A DNA stretch of 51,041 nt, from the NCBI GenBank assembly GCA_949286015.1, contig CASEBB010000036.1, positions 1 to 51,041 of the forward strand, read 5' to 3'. This DNA is from an uncultured Succinivibrionaceae bacterium. GTDB taxonomy: Bacteria; Pseudomonadota; Gammaproteobacteria; Enterobacterales; Succinivibrionaceae. This document shows, piece by piece, positions 35,098 to 45,924 of this stretch. Both the position numbers and the translations under genes were made by a program. Under the pieces are notes generated by a model. It was not told the DNA's origin. It made no database searches and saw only the letters and a list, made by a program, of their open reading frames with translations. Positions within the stretch are counted from its first letter, which is position 1, and each line of letters starts with the position of its first letter.

Positions 35098-37044
35098 TTA
35101 GGCCGCTGCCGTCGAGCTCACCTCTTTGACCTCAAGCTTCTTGGTCTTCACCCAGTAAAGTGGACGCATCGCGTTTAACACCGCAATCACACACAAGCCC
35201 ACATCACCTAAGATCGCCAGCCAAATATTGGCGTAACCTAAGGCGCCTAAGAGCAGAATCAGCACCTTAACACCAATCACTAAGATCATGTTCTGCTTTG
35301 CTAAGGCAAAGGTGCGCTTAGCCAGTTCAATGGCGTGTGGAATTTTGGTGAGATCGTCGTTCATCACCACCACATCAGCAGCTTCCACCGCCGAAGCACT
35401 ACCAAATTGGCCCATAGCGATGCCCACATCTGAAGCGGCTAAGGTTGGGGCGTCATTGATACCATCACCCACATAGCCAATGGTACCGGACTGTTTGGTG
35501 TTGACCTCTTGCTTAATACCATTAAAGGTATTGAGCTTATCGCTAGGCAACTGCTCCGCAAAGTACTTGCTGATATGGCAGCGCTCGGCGATATCAGCAG
35601 CCACGCGCTCCTTATCACCCGTGATCATGTAGGTGGTGATGCCCAGCTTGTTGAGCTCATCAAACATTGGGCGGGAGGTGTCTTTGACCTGATCGGCAAG
35701 GATGATACGGCCTAAGAGCTCGTTATCCTCAACCACGTAGACCTCAGTACCAACGATATCTGACTTAGTGACGCTTAAGCCGAGCTTATCGGTAATGAGC
35801 TTTTCTTTACCGACCATGATACGGTGGCCAGCGACGTTACCGGCGATACCGTAACCGGTAATCTCTTCCACCTCGGTGGCTTCTTGCAGCTCTAAGCCCT
35901 GCTCTTTGCAATAGTTGACGATAGCCACACCAATAGGATGCGTGGTTAAGGACTCCAGAGCGTAGAGCTTGGTTAAGAGCTCGTGCTTTTGTGCCTTAGT
36001 CACCTCTGTAGCAGCCACAGGCTGACCTTGGGCAAAGACCGTGGTATCGATAACACTAAAGCGGCCCTTGGTGATGGTGCCCGTCTTATCAAAAGCCATA
36101 GCCTTTAACTTCGACATGGTCTCAATATGCACCGAGCCCTTGACCATCACACCGATCTTAGAGATCGCACCTAAGCCACCAAAGAAGGACAGCGGTACCG
36201 AGAGCACCAAGGCGCAAGGGCAGGAGACCACTAAGAACACCAAGGCACGGGTAAACCAGTTAGCAAAATCCTCATTTGGCACTACCAGTGGCACTAAGGC
36301 TAAGAGCACCGCACAGCCCACCACGATTGGGGTGTAGTACACCGAGAAACGGGTGATTAAGGCCTCAGGACGGGACTTATTAGCAGCAGCATCCTCAATT
36401 AAGTTGAGTAAGCGTGTAATGGAGCTGTTCTTATTGTCCCTAGTGACGATAAGCTCGATCACCGACCCCATGTTGATCACACCAGACGGCACTTCCTGAC
36501 CGGCAGTAAATAAGGCAGGCTCACTCTCACCGTTTAAAGCGCTCATGTCGATCGAGGCACTACCAGCGACTAAGGTACCGTCTAAGGCCACGGATTCACC
36601 GGCAAGGACGCGGATCTTTGTGCCGATTTTGACCTGACGTGGCTTCATAATGGTCTCAGTGCCATCGTCATTGACCACACGCACCTTATTAGGCTTGAGC
36701 TTAACTAAGGAAGCAATCTCGTTGTGCGAGCGCTGGGAGGCATAATCCTCAAAGGCATCACCAATGAGGTAGAAGACCATAACGGCTAAGGCCTCAGGGT
36801 AGTCACGCAAGCCCAGAGCACCAAAGGTGGCAATGGTCATTAAAAACTGCTCGGACATGCGGTGCCGCACAAAGAGATCACGAAAAGCAGCACGCAACAC
36901 CGGATAGGAAACAATGATGTAAACCACGCCGGTGATGATCATGCGTGCCCACTCATTGCTAATGACACCGGTGAGCAGCAGAATCATGGTCAGCAGGCCT
37001 AAACCTAAGCGTGCTTTGAGTTGCCATGACATTGTTTTGAGCAT
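35098..37044 (-). CDS. Zn/Cd/Pb-type P1B ATPase without N-terminal HMA domain
   Basis: This heavy-metal exporter has 648 residues. Motifs in order are the two leading membrane helices, GDAFEDYASQRSHNEIASLV, SALNGESEPALF, VVSCPCALVLSVPLSFFGG (CPC), AFDKTGTITKG, LTTHPIG and GYVGDGINDAPTLAASDVGIAMG. SCPCALVLS plus the ZntA/CadA-like tail point to Zn/Cd/Pb rather than Cu. ATG 37044 has GAGGAG seven bases upstream; extension to 37167 is unsupported. Unlike most relatives it has no HMA domain of its own. One is encoded by the separate gene 234 bp upstream, presumably in the same transcript and under the ArsR/SmtB-like operator. Confidence 0.9.
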   Translation of the reverse strand: MLKTMSWQLKARLGLGLLTMILLLTGVISNEWARMIITGVVYIIVSYPVLRAAFRDLFVRHRMSEQFLMTIATFGALGLRDYPEALAVMVFYLIGDAFEDYASQRSHNEIASLVKLKPNKVRVVNDDGTETIMKPRQVKIGTKIRVLAGESVALDGTLVAGSASIDMSALNGESEPALFTAGQEVPSGVINMGSVIELIVTRDNKNSSITRLLNLIEDAAANKSRPEALITRFSVYYTPIVVGCAVLLALVPLVVPNEDFANWFTRALVFLVVSCPCALVLSVPLSFFGGLGAISKIGVMVKGSVHIETMSKLKAMAFDKTGTITKGRFSVIDTTVFAQGQPVAATEVTKAQKHELLTKLYALESLTTHPIGVAIVNYCKEQGLELQEATEVEEITGYGIAGNVAGHRIMVGKEKLITDKLGLSVTKSDIVGTEVYVVEDNELLGRIILADQVKDTSRPMFDELNKLGITTYMITGDKERVAADIAERCHISKYFAEQLPSDKLNTFNGIKQEVNTKQSGTIGYVGDGINDAPTLAASDVGIAMGQFGSASAVEAADVVVMNDDLTKIPHAIELAKRTFALAKQNMILVIGVKVLILLLGALGYANIWLAILGDVGLCVIAVLNAMRPLYWVKTKKLEVKEVSSTAAA

Positions 37045-37277
37045 CAGCGAACTCCTCAATGTCAGTGACTGCCACGAAACGCAGCCACCTACAAGGTCTG
37101 GGGCCAAGCTTTTCCTCTCGCCAGCCCTTCTCTTCTCTGGTGCCTGACAAGCACCGTTAATCAGCACTGCGCTTACAAACCAACCTAAAGACGCAGTGGC
37201 CTCTGCCCTCTGGGCATTGCACTTGTAGCAAGTGCGGCAAAAGCGGTGGCGGCCGCAACAGCCGCACAGCTTAGCGC

Positions 37278-37505
37278 TTAGTCACGCAGCTCGATGGTGA
37301 CGCCATCCTCAAAGCCGTTAGCAATCTGTTGCGCAATGGCCACGACCTCGTCCTCATCGGCGTCGTCAGCTACGTCCAGCACTAAGGACTTCATCGGGAA
37401 GTTGATGTCAGCGCCCTTAATGTCCTCATGCGCGGCAATCTTTTTTTGCAGCTCTAAAGCGCAGTGTGGGCAGTCTAAACCGTTAATGTCGCAGCGAACC
37501 TTCAT
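37278..37505 (-). CDS. Stand-alone HMA metal-binding protein (75 aa)
   Basis: A single ferredoxin-like HMA domain, MKVRCDINGLDCPHCALELQ, with the CxxC metal site at residues 12-15 (DCPHC), and a strongly acidic second half (DDADEDEVV). The AGGAG before ATG 37505 fixes the start; the open frame runs on upstream without support. Directly upstream of the HMA-less P-type ATPase and under the operator at 37588-37653, it most likely delivers Zn/Cd/Pb to that pump, taking the place of the missing N-terminal domain. The GLDCPHC motif is closer to ZntA/CadA domains (DCxxC) than to CopZ (MxCxxC). Confidence 0.88.
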   Translation of the reverse strand: MKVRCDINGLDCPHCALELQKKIAAHEDIKGADINFPMKSLVLDVADDADEDEVVAIAQQIANGFEDGVTIELRD

Positions 37506-37587
37506 GTTGGACTCCTGATAAGTGGGTACGGTTGCAGGCAAAAGGTGGCTTAAGTAACAGCGAGTAAAGCTTGCATAGTGCATTTAC

Positions 37588-37653
37588 CAATACTTGAACA
37601 ACCTTTCAAATATGATTTCATTATAGACAGTTTGAACAAATGTTCAAGTATTG
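37588..37653 (-). promoter_or_regulatory. Promoter with ArsR/SmtB-like double operator
   Basis: On the minus strand, TTGAAC (37647-37642), a 16-bp spacer and TATAAT (37625-37620) make a near-consensus sigma-70 promoter. A perfect 7-2-7 dyad TTGAACA-AA-TGTTCAA (37632-37647) covers the -35 and spacer. A second, imperfect dyad TTGAACA-AC-CTTTCAA (37594-37609) sits just downstream of the expected start. The outer arms CAATACTTGAACA/TGTTCAAGTATTG are a 13-bp inverted repeat. These match the TGAACA-N-TGTTCA type bound by SmtB/CzrA/ZiaR-like sensors. No regulator gene is in the window nearby. Confidence 0.8.
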
Positions 37654-38297
37654 CCGCAAGAATTTTTTGTCGCCTGCCTCACAAAGCCACCATGAGAGTG
37701 ACTACCGGTGCCAAAAGCGCGTCTTTATCGGTTTTTAGAGCAGAGAGGCGTGCCTTGCAGCCTGCTCCTGAAGTACTACCACACTCTGCATCCCGCCAGC
37801 TGCGCACAGGACTATGCCTCATCCGGCCTTAAGCCCGCGCTCACACTCCCCATACTCGCGAACATAACACCACCATGGCTTGATGGTGCTCTTGGTGTGC
37901 GTCTCTACCCCTTGGGGATTAGTGCAGCAAATGGCAGCAATAGCGCTCACAAGCTGGTGTGGTGCATCTGCATCACCCTGAGGTAATAGCTGCTGTTCTA
38001 AGTTGCGCTGCCCTCTCTTTGGTTCATTGGTATGCTGGTGCACACGCGCTGAGAGCAGCACCATTTCTTCAGAGGGGGTATGATAGAGGGCACAGCAAGT
38101 GACGCTGGCGGTAACGGTGGCAATAAAGCTGTGCGGTTACAGTGCTGCACGCAACTAATGATGGATGCGTTTGCTGCATAGCGTGTTGCAACACGATCGC
38201 GCTTAGCGGCCCTCTCTGACGCCACCTGACGCCACTTACGGCTCTACTCTCCGCGCCAATCCTCTTCCCTACTTACATGTCCACCAACGAGGTGCCC
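37654..38297. other. Gap between the metal operon and the dehydrogenase
   Basis: No gene supported. A 33-codon frame at 38080 follows AGAGGGGGT but with only about one base of spacing. Confidence 0.4.
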
Positions 38298-39254
38298 ATG
38301 GCCCTAACCATTCTCAAAGTCGGTAACTTTCCTCTGCCAGACGAGCTCTTTGTGGAGCTGCGTAAGCGCGCTGATTTCTACGACGAAAACACCTTAAGCG
38401 CCACTGAGCGGCAGGAGATTCGCGCTAAAACTGACATCGTCTTAGGCTCCGGCGGCACCGTTTTTCAGGAAGCTGACTTTGTCACCTGCCCTAATTTAAA
38501 GGGCATCGTCTGCTACTCGGTAGGTTATGACGGCATCGATGTCGCGGCTGCGGTCAAGCGCAATGTCTTTGTTACCTACGCCCCTGACACCCTTAATGAT
38601 GAGGTGGCTAACACATCCTTTATGCTGCTCCTCTGCTGCACGCGACAGGCAAAGGACGCGCAGGAGTACATCGAGCAAGGCAAGTGGCTCAGTGGCCCCG
38701 CCTATCCGCTTACCACCTCGATCGATGGCAAAAAGATGGGCATTGCCGGTTTGGGCCGCATTGGTAAAGCCATTGCCACCCGTGCCCAAGCTTTTAACAT
38801 GGAGGTAGGCTACTATGGCCGCCATCCGCAAGCTGAGGTCGCTTATCCGTACTTTGCAAGTCTTAAGGACTTAGCGGCGTGGTGTGACGTGCTGATGCTG
38901 GTGATGCCTGCAAGTGCCGAGAACACGCACTGCGTGAATGCCGAGGTGTTAGCGGCTTTAGGCCCACAGGGCTTTGTCATCAATGTTGGTCGTGGCTCGC
39001 TTGTCGATACGGAGGCACTCATTACTGCCTTAGAAACAGGCCAGATTGCCGGTGCAGGCTTAGATGTCTTTGAGCACGAGCCAGAGGTACCGGCAGCGCT
39101 CCAGCATCTGCCAAACGTTGCGCTGTTGCCACACTTAGGCAGTGCTACGGTGGAGACACGGTCGCGGATGACCAAACTGGTGCTGCGTAATGTGGATGCC
39201 CTGATGCAGGGGAAGCCTGTCATTACGCCTGTGCTAGGCACGCGTGCGCAATAG
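38298..39254 (+). CDS. D-isomer specific 2-hydroxyacid dehydrogenase
   Basis: This NAD(P)-dependent 2-oxoacid/2-hydroxyacid oxidoreductase has 318 residues. The nucleotide-binding domain is inserted as usual: KKMGIAGLGRIGKAIA (GxGxxG at about 148-153), then INVGRGSLVD with the substrate Arg, LDVFEHEP with the catalytic Glu, and LPHLGSAT with the catalytic His. The GhrB/hydroxypyruvate-gluconate reductase group (VGYDGIDVAAA, VTYAPDTLNDEVA) fits best. I start at ATG 38298, with GAGGTG upstream; ATG 38277 adds seven residues. Confidence 0.88.
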   Translation: MALTILKVGNFPLPDELFVELRKRADFYDENTLSATERQEIRAKTDIVLGSGGTVFQEADFVTCPNLKGIVCYSVGYDGIDVAAAVKRNVFVTYAPDTLNDEVANTSFMLLLCCTRQAKDAQEYIEQGKWLSGPAYPLTTSIDGKKMGIAGLGRIGKAIATRAQAFNMEVGYYGRHPQAEVAYPYFASLKDLAAWCDVLMLVMPASAENTHCVNAEVLAALGPQGFVINVGRGSLVDTEALITALETGQIAGAGLDVFEHEPEVPAALQHLPNVALLPHLGSATVETRSRMTKLVLRNVDALMQGKPVITPVLGTRAQ

Positions 39255-39612
39255 TGCTAACTACGAGCAGAGGTGTCTCAGCTTAAGAGGCGCAAACGCA
39301 CAGGCTATTCATCTTGAGGTGCGGGGGTGAGACGTTGTCAGCACTCCACCCTGCAGCACCAAACCAGTTGCTCAGCAGCTGGTACATCCCAACATCAAAG
39401 TATTGTGGCCTGCTTCCTTTACCACCCAGAGGTTCGCTGCAAACAAGCGCTCATGTTGTGCTCAAACTAAGCACGCAACCTTGGCGCTTCATGGCTCTTT
39501 AGGTAAGCTACACTTAGCACCTACGTGCTCCACTTTCGCCACTCACGCTATTTCTACCACTCTCACCACTCCCTTTACCCCTTGATTCTCATCACGGCAG
39601 TTGAGGCTGCGT
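39255..39612. other. Gap before the DnaT-like gene
   Basis: I see no gene, terminator or known repeat here. Confidence 0.4.
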
Positions 39613-41643
<2,031 letters not shown>

Positions 41644-42308
41644 TAGCAAGGCGGCTACTGCGCCTTTCAGCGCAGAGAGTCCAGCTATATGGCAGGGCGG
41701 CAGGCAGCTTTTTGCCTTGCGAGCTTTACTGTTAGTTGCCACCATGCCACAGCAACCTCAAGCTACGGCGCCATAACGCGACGTTACGCTCTATGAGGAT
41801 CTGAGGTCATGACGAGCAGACGCCACCTCCCGCTTGGCCTTGCACCGAGGCCGGTGATAAAGAGCAGAGAGTGCGCTGGTCAGGAGACAACACAGGTGGC
41901 GTCTCTTTTACTAGTGAGCTCATGGCTGCCGTCATGATTGCTACTATCTGCCCACACAAAGAGATTGCCTCTTGCGGCCTTGTTATGCTCAAATGTGGCT
42001 CTACCTGTTACAGGGCAGGGCTGCACAGAGCCTCTTGCTGGCGCTAAGATCACCAGTCTTAACCGAGCCCTTTGGCCTGCCTTTGCCTTGAGGCCACTTG
42101 CTATGCACTTGGCCTTTCTCCCGTGTTTGCCTTTGTAATTAAGGTTCACTCTCCACTCTCGTGCTGCTCTCAGGGGTAAGAGCAGCGCTGCTGCACCTTT
42201 GGTGGGTATCACTCTTTGGCACCTGTAAGGGCCTTTGCGTCCCTAACAGTTTGAGGATACCTACTTTCGCCCGCCCCTCTTGTTGTTTTCTTTTTCTTAG
42301 GAGCCTTT
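41644..42308. other. Gap before folP
   Basis: No gene supported. The 60-110-codon frames on either strand have no ribosome binding sites or protein-like composition. Confidence 0.4.
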
Positions 42309-43169
42309 ATGCCCTCTCGCATCCTTCGCGCTGGCGAGCGCACCCTCTGCTTAGACGAACCGCAGATCATGGGCATCTTAAACGTTACCCCTGACTCCTT
42401 TTCTGATGGTGGTAGCTACACGAATCTCGATGCCGCCCTTGCCCAAGCAGAGAAAATGGTGACTGCCGGTGCTGCCATTATTGATATTGGCGGTGAGTCC
42501 ACGCGTCCTGGGGCACAGACTGTCTCCATTGAAGAAGAAATCACCCGCGTCATTCCTGTGGTCAAGGCCGTAGTCAAACAGTTTCCTCAGGTCTTAGTGT
42601 CCGTAGACACCTCCTCCCTTGAGGTCATCACGCAAGCTGCTGACTGTGGTGCCCACATTTGGAATGACATCCGCGCTCTTACCCGCCCGCATGCCATCGA
42701 GATCGCCGCCCAATACCGCTTAGGTGTGTGCTTGATGCACATGCAGAACACCCCACAAAACATGCAGGACAACCCACAGTATGATCAGAGCCAAGGTGGT
42801 GTAGTAGCGGTTGTAAAGCGCTTTTTACAGGATAGAGCTACCCTCTGTGAGGAGTATGGCATTAGCCCAGAGCACATCATTCTCGATCCTGGCTTTGGCT
42901 TTGGTAAGACCGTCAGCGACAATTACTCCCTCTTAAAGCACTTAAGTGAGCTCACAGCTGACACCTCCTACCACTTAATGGCCGCCCTCTCCCGTAAGAG
43001 CATGATTGGCGCGGTCACAGGGGAAAAGGAACCAGCACGCCGTGTGGTGGGCTCAGTGGTGGCAGCGTTTTACGCCTTAGAGCAAGGTGCGCAGCTCTTA
43101 CGTGTACATGATGTGGCAGAAACGGTTGAGGCTAAAAAGATCTTTTTGGCCACGCGCGAGGCCTTATAG
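42309..43169 (+). CDS. folP: Dihydropteroate synthase FolP
   Basis: This TIM-barrel enzyme joins p-aminobenzoate to dihydropterin pyrophosphate in folate synthesis. All signature strands are present: IMGILNVTPDSFSDGG (about residues 19-34), GGESTRPGA, SVDTSS, NDIRALT (family often NDI), LMHMQ, ILDPGFGFGKT, LSRKSMIG and LRVHDV. Length 286 is normal. ATG 42309 has TAGGAG upstream. The usual neighbours ftsH and glmM are absent, so it stands alone. Confidence 0.95.
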   Translation: MPSRILRAGERTLCLDEPQIMGILNVTPDSFSDGGSYTNLDAALAQAEKMVTAGAAIIDIGGESTRPGAQTVSIEEEITRVIPVVKAVVKQFPQVLVSVDTSSLEVITQAADCGAHIWNDIRALTRPHAIEIAAQYRLGVCLMHMQNTPQNMQDNPQYDQSQGGVVAVVKRFLQDRATLCEEYGISPEHIILDPGFGFGKTVSDNYSLLKHLSELTADTSYHLMAALSRKSMIGAVTGEKEPARRVVGSVVAAFYALEQGAQLLRVHDVAETVEAKKIFLATREAL

Positions 43170-43285
43170 CCACAATGCCACCATGGGCGCCAGAGCTATG
43201 CGTAAGGAGCATGCTCCATAACAGCGCCCGCCCCTGACGCTCCATTTCCTACAGCTGTCAGCAGCACCGCATAACAGCAAGACCT

Positions 43286-43305
43286 AAGGCGCCCTGCGGC
43301 GCCTT
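43286..43305 (+). terminator. GGCGCC hairpin after folP
   Basis: AAGGCGCC-CTGC-GGCGCCTT followed by TATCC. This GC hairpin plus TATC pattern recurs at the head of family A repeats. It may terminate folP, though the T-run is short. Confidence 0.45.
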
Positions 43306-43443
43306 TATCCTGTGGGCACAGACGGTAAACGCCAGTCTTACACTCCCCCACACTCTTTCCAGCGCCCGCCCCTGCTGTCACAGCCACGCTCTCCCTCTCC
43401 CTATCCCTCTCAGGGGCACACTAAGACGCCCTGTGGCTTTGGG

Positions 43444-44025
43444 TCACTTCTGCTGTTTTTGCTGCTGCGCTAAGGCCTCGGAGAGCGGATCAACGGCCTT
43501 TTTGCTGTACTTCTTGAGCAGCTTGTACCCAAAGCGCCCTACCAGCAAGAGCAACAAGGCGCCACCGGCAAGCACCAGCCCATGATAGTAGATAGCGTGC
43601 TCCCAGACAAAGTCCTCAAGGCTCTTGTCTGGCTCCACTAAGCGAATCATATTGCGGTTAGTGCGCTCATCGTGATAGGTGAGCACCCGCCGCTGTGTCC
43701 TACCGGCGTCCATGAGCTTCTCGGCGCCAAGCCGAGAGAGCCCCACACGGTGTTTGAAGGTGTAGCGCGTCTTGCTATCCACACTGCGGTACTGGACATA
43801 ATAGACCGTCTGGGTGGAATGGTTACGATACAAGCGCCCTGACGTAGACCGCTCCTCTTGCTGGCTTACTATCTTTTGTGGAGCAAATGTGATCACGCCC
43901 TGATCAGTGTAGGCCTCTACTGGTCTAATCTCTCGTACCCCCTGTATGCCCGCGTACAGCATACCGATGCTCACCAGCACGATGACCCAAGCGGCCACCG
44001 CTTTTACCTTTTGCATCAAAGTCAT
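43444..44025 (-). CDS. Small membrane protein with two TM segments (DUF3592-like layout)
   Basis: This 193-residue protein has a membrane segment at about 9-28 and a soluble extracytoplasmic-like domain at about 30-140, rich in beta-type patterns (TVYYVQYRSVDSKTRYTFKHRVG; RRVLTYHDERTNRNMIRL). A second segment follows at about 148-168, and a basic/Gln-rich tail ends QQQKQQK. The layout and the YxV.Y...G..Y.....VG..L.A..L...G....V.YD rhythm recall DUF3592 proteins; function unknown. ATG 44025 has AAGGAG six bases upstream. It diverges from the ZIP gene with only 146 bp between them. Confidence 0.7.
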   Translation of the reverse strand: MTLMQKVKAVAAWVIVLVSIGMLYAGIQGVREIRPVEAYTDQGVITFAPQKIVSQQEERSTSGRLYRNHSTQTVYYVQYRSVDSKTRYTFKHRVGLSRLGAEKLMDAGRTQRRVLTYHDERTNRNMIRLVEPDKSLEDFVWEHAIYYHGLVLAGGALLLLLVGRFGYKLLKKYSKKAVDPLSEALAQQQKQQK

Positions 44026-44171
44026 TGCGATCTCCTTGGGGTAAGGCTACGGTCAGCCCACAGCAGAGCAGAGCAGCGTACAGCAGCGCATAAAGAGGCT
44101 AAGTTGTGGTATGCTAACTGCCCTTTAATGAGGGCGCCATATGGTGCCTGTGGTTGGTTTTGAGGTCTTCT

Positions 44172-45371
44172 ATGTTGCTTGAGATTATGCTTGCGTCCAT
44201 GGTGCCAGCTTGTGCGGCAGCCGTGGTCATTACTCTCATTCCACCCCGCTTCTTAAGCAAGATGGGCAAAGCCTTAAGCTTAATGGCCACGGGCTTACTT
44301 TTGACTTTGTCTCTGATGCACCTCTTACCAGAGGCTTTAGAGACGGGGCCAGATGCGCACTTAATCGGCTTTACCGTCTGGGCGACGATTATGGTCTTAG
44401 TGGGCTTAGAGATGTTTTTAAACGCCCATCATGAGCCACGTAGCTGTCCGGTATGCTCGGCTGAAAAGAGTGTGATTCAGGCGGGCCATGATGAAGTGTG
44501 TGGTTGTGGCCACTCTATCGATGAGCACTACCAAGCTGCGGCCGCTACAGCAAGCCATGCCGCTGCCCCAAGTGCTGCGGGTACTGCAGGTGCCGCAGGG
44601 GTTGCGCCCATTTTAAAGCTTACCCCTGTCAGTGCGCAGGAGGCTAACCTCAATACCGTACACAAATGGCATGTGCACACGCTGCAATGCAGCTGCTGTA
44701 ATGGCGTTCATGATGGTCATTATGATGAGCCACATGAGCACAGGCACCATCAGGAGGAGTGCACCTGTGGCCATGAGCATAACCATGATCATGAGCACCA
44801 TGGTAATGACGCCTTAGGCCCGCTGCATCACTGGGGGCACAGCCATGAATTTAATCTGCGTGGTGCTGAAATTGAGGCTATTACCAAACAAGCCGCTACT
44901 GCACGTAAGAGCTTTACAGAGGCCTTACGCTCAGGTGGTATGCCGATCTTAGCAGGCTCACTGTGCCACTCCGCCGGTGATGGCTTAGTCATCGCCTCAT
45001 CATTTTTGGTCGATCCGGCGGTAGGTGTGGCCGTTACCGCTGCCATCTTAGCCCACGAGCTGCCACAGCAAATCAGCAATTATGTGCTGATGCTCTCCTT
45101 AGGCATGAGCCGTCTGCAAGGCTATATTGTCAATGCGGTGGCTCTATTGGGCTCGCTCTGTGGTGCGGTGCTCTTTACGACTGTGCTGAACAGTATTGAG
45201 CACGTCTTACCATTTGCCTTAGCGATTTCCTCAGGTTGCTTTATTTACGTAGCTTTATCTGACATCTTGCCACGTTTGAATCGGCCAAAGAGCAGAAAAA
45301 TGATGGCCTTAAACTACAGCTACTTGCTGTTAGGAGCGCTGTTGGCGATGATGCTGAGCCATCACCACTAA
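44172..45371 (+). CDS. ZIP family metal transporter with His/Cys-rich loop
   Basis: This inner-membrane carrier has 399 residues, with eight segments expected and three before the loop. The metal path is visible in CHSAGDGLVIASSF (family HNxxDGxAIGAAF) and ILAHELPQQISNYVLML (family HEIPHELGDFAVL). Between TM3 and TM4 (about residues 85-235) lies an unusually rich metal-binding stretch: CPVC, CGCGHS, CSCCNG, and CTCGHEHNHDHEHHG with many more His. Such loops sense or buffer zinc in ZIP proteins. I start at ATG 44172, with TGAGGT five bases upstream; the TTG at 44154 is weaker. Zinc is likely, with other divalent metals possible. The Zn/Cd exporter operon is 7 kb away. Confidence 0.9.
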   Translation: MLLEIMLASMVPACAAAVVITLIPPRFLSKMGKALSLMATGLLLTLSLMHLLPEALETGPDAHLIGFTVWATIMVLVGLEMFLNAHHEPRSCPVCSAEKSVIQAGHDEVCGCGHSIDEHYQAAAATASHAAAPSAAGTAGAAGVAPILKLTPVSAQEANLNTVHKWHVHTLQCSCCNGVHDGHYDEPHEHRHHQEECTCGHEHNHDHEHHGNDALGPLHHWGHSHEFNLRGAEIEAITKQAATARKSFTEALRSGGMPILAGSLCHSAGDGLVIASSFLVDPAVGVAVTAAILAHELPQQISNYVLMLSLGMSRLQGYIVNAVALLGSLCGAVLFTTVLNSIEHVLPFALAISSGCFIYVALSDILPRLNRPKSRKMMALNYSYLLLGALLAMMLSHHH

Positions 45372-45694
45372 GAGAGTCCGCGCTACTACTCCCCAGCGAC
45401 AACCAAGCGCTGCTCTCCCCACAGGCGGCGCTAAAGCAGCACCAAAGTGCGCAAGCAGCACCAGACTACCTACAAGGTTAAAGGCTGGGCTCTACTACAG
45501 AGCAGCACAGCTGCTCTACCACCATTACCTTACCCTTACCCTTACCTTTAAGGGTAAGTGGCTCCATTGGCCGCATCTTGCGGGCCCGATCATAAGAGAT
45601 AGCTGCCCGTGCTCAGGTGCCCCACCATCTCCTCACCATCTCACCCCACGATCTCAGCTGCTACCCTCCTAGTTGTCAGCAGCCGTGCAGGCGT
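45372..45694. other. Gap after the ZIP gene
   Basis: Holds the hairpin at 45535-45558. No gene supported. Confidence 0.4.
45535..45558 (+). terminator. CTTACCC-repeat hairpin after the ZIP gene
   Basis: CTTACCCTTA (45535-45544) and TAAGGGTAAG (45549-45558) make a 10-bp stem with a CCTT loop. The left arm is part of a short CCTTAC tandem run. No T-run. Confidence 0.45.
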
Positions 45695-45702
45695 GGTTTA
45701 CG

Positions 45703-45839
45703 GGCTCTCTTCAGAGTTTGGTGGATAAAGCCCTCACACTACTTTTAGGTGTTTAAGATGAACCGCCATAACCACGGCTCATGTGCTGCCAAAAGGTGTG
45801 AGGTGACGCTGTGGTAGCCACCAAACTCTGAGTAGAGCC
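45703..45839. mobile_element. 137-bp MITE, family 2, with 8-bp target duplication
   Basis: The ends are inverted (GGCTCTCTTCAGAGTTTGGT mirrored by GGCTCTACTCAGAGTTTGGT). A perfect 8-bp duplication GGTTTACG lies at 45695-45702 and 45840-45847. It shares the GGCTCT terminus with family 1 but has a different subterminal sequence and interior. Confidence 0.85.
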
Positions 45840-45924
45840 GGTTTACGCCACCGTCTGCACAGTTCCTCCTTTATGCGTTAGTGGCCATCACAGCGCCCGC
45901 CCCAGCGGTGTAAGCCAACCACTT

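Noticed and set aside
38080..38181. 33-codon frame after AGAGGGGGT
   Set aside because: The spacing from the purine run to ATG is only about one base, and the peptide shows no recognisable feature.
45525..45560. Telomere-like CCCTTA repeats
   Set aside because: Only about three units, and they form the arm of a hairpin; more likely a local duplication.
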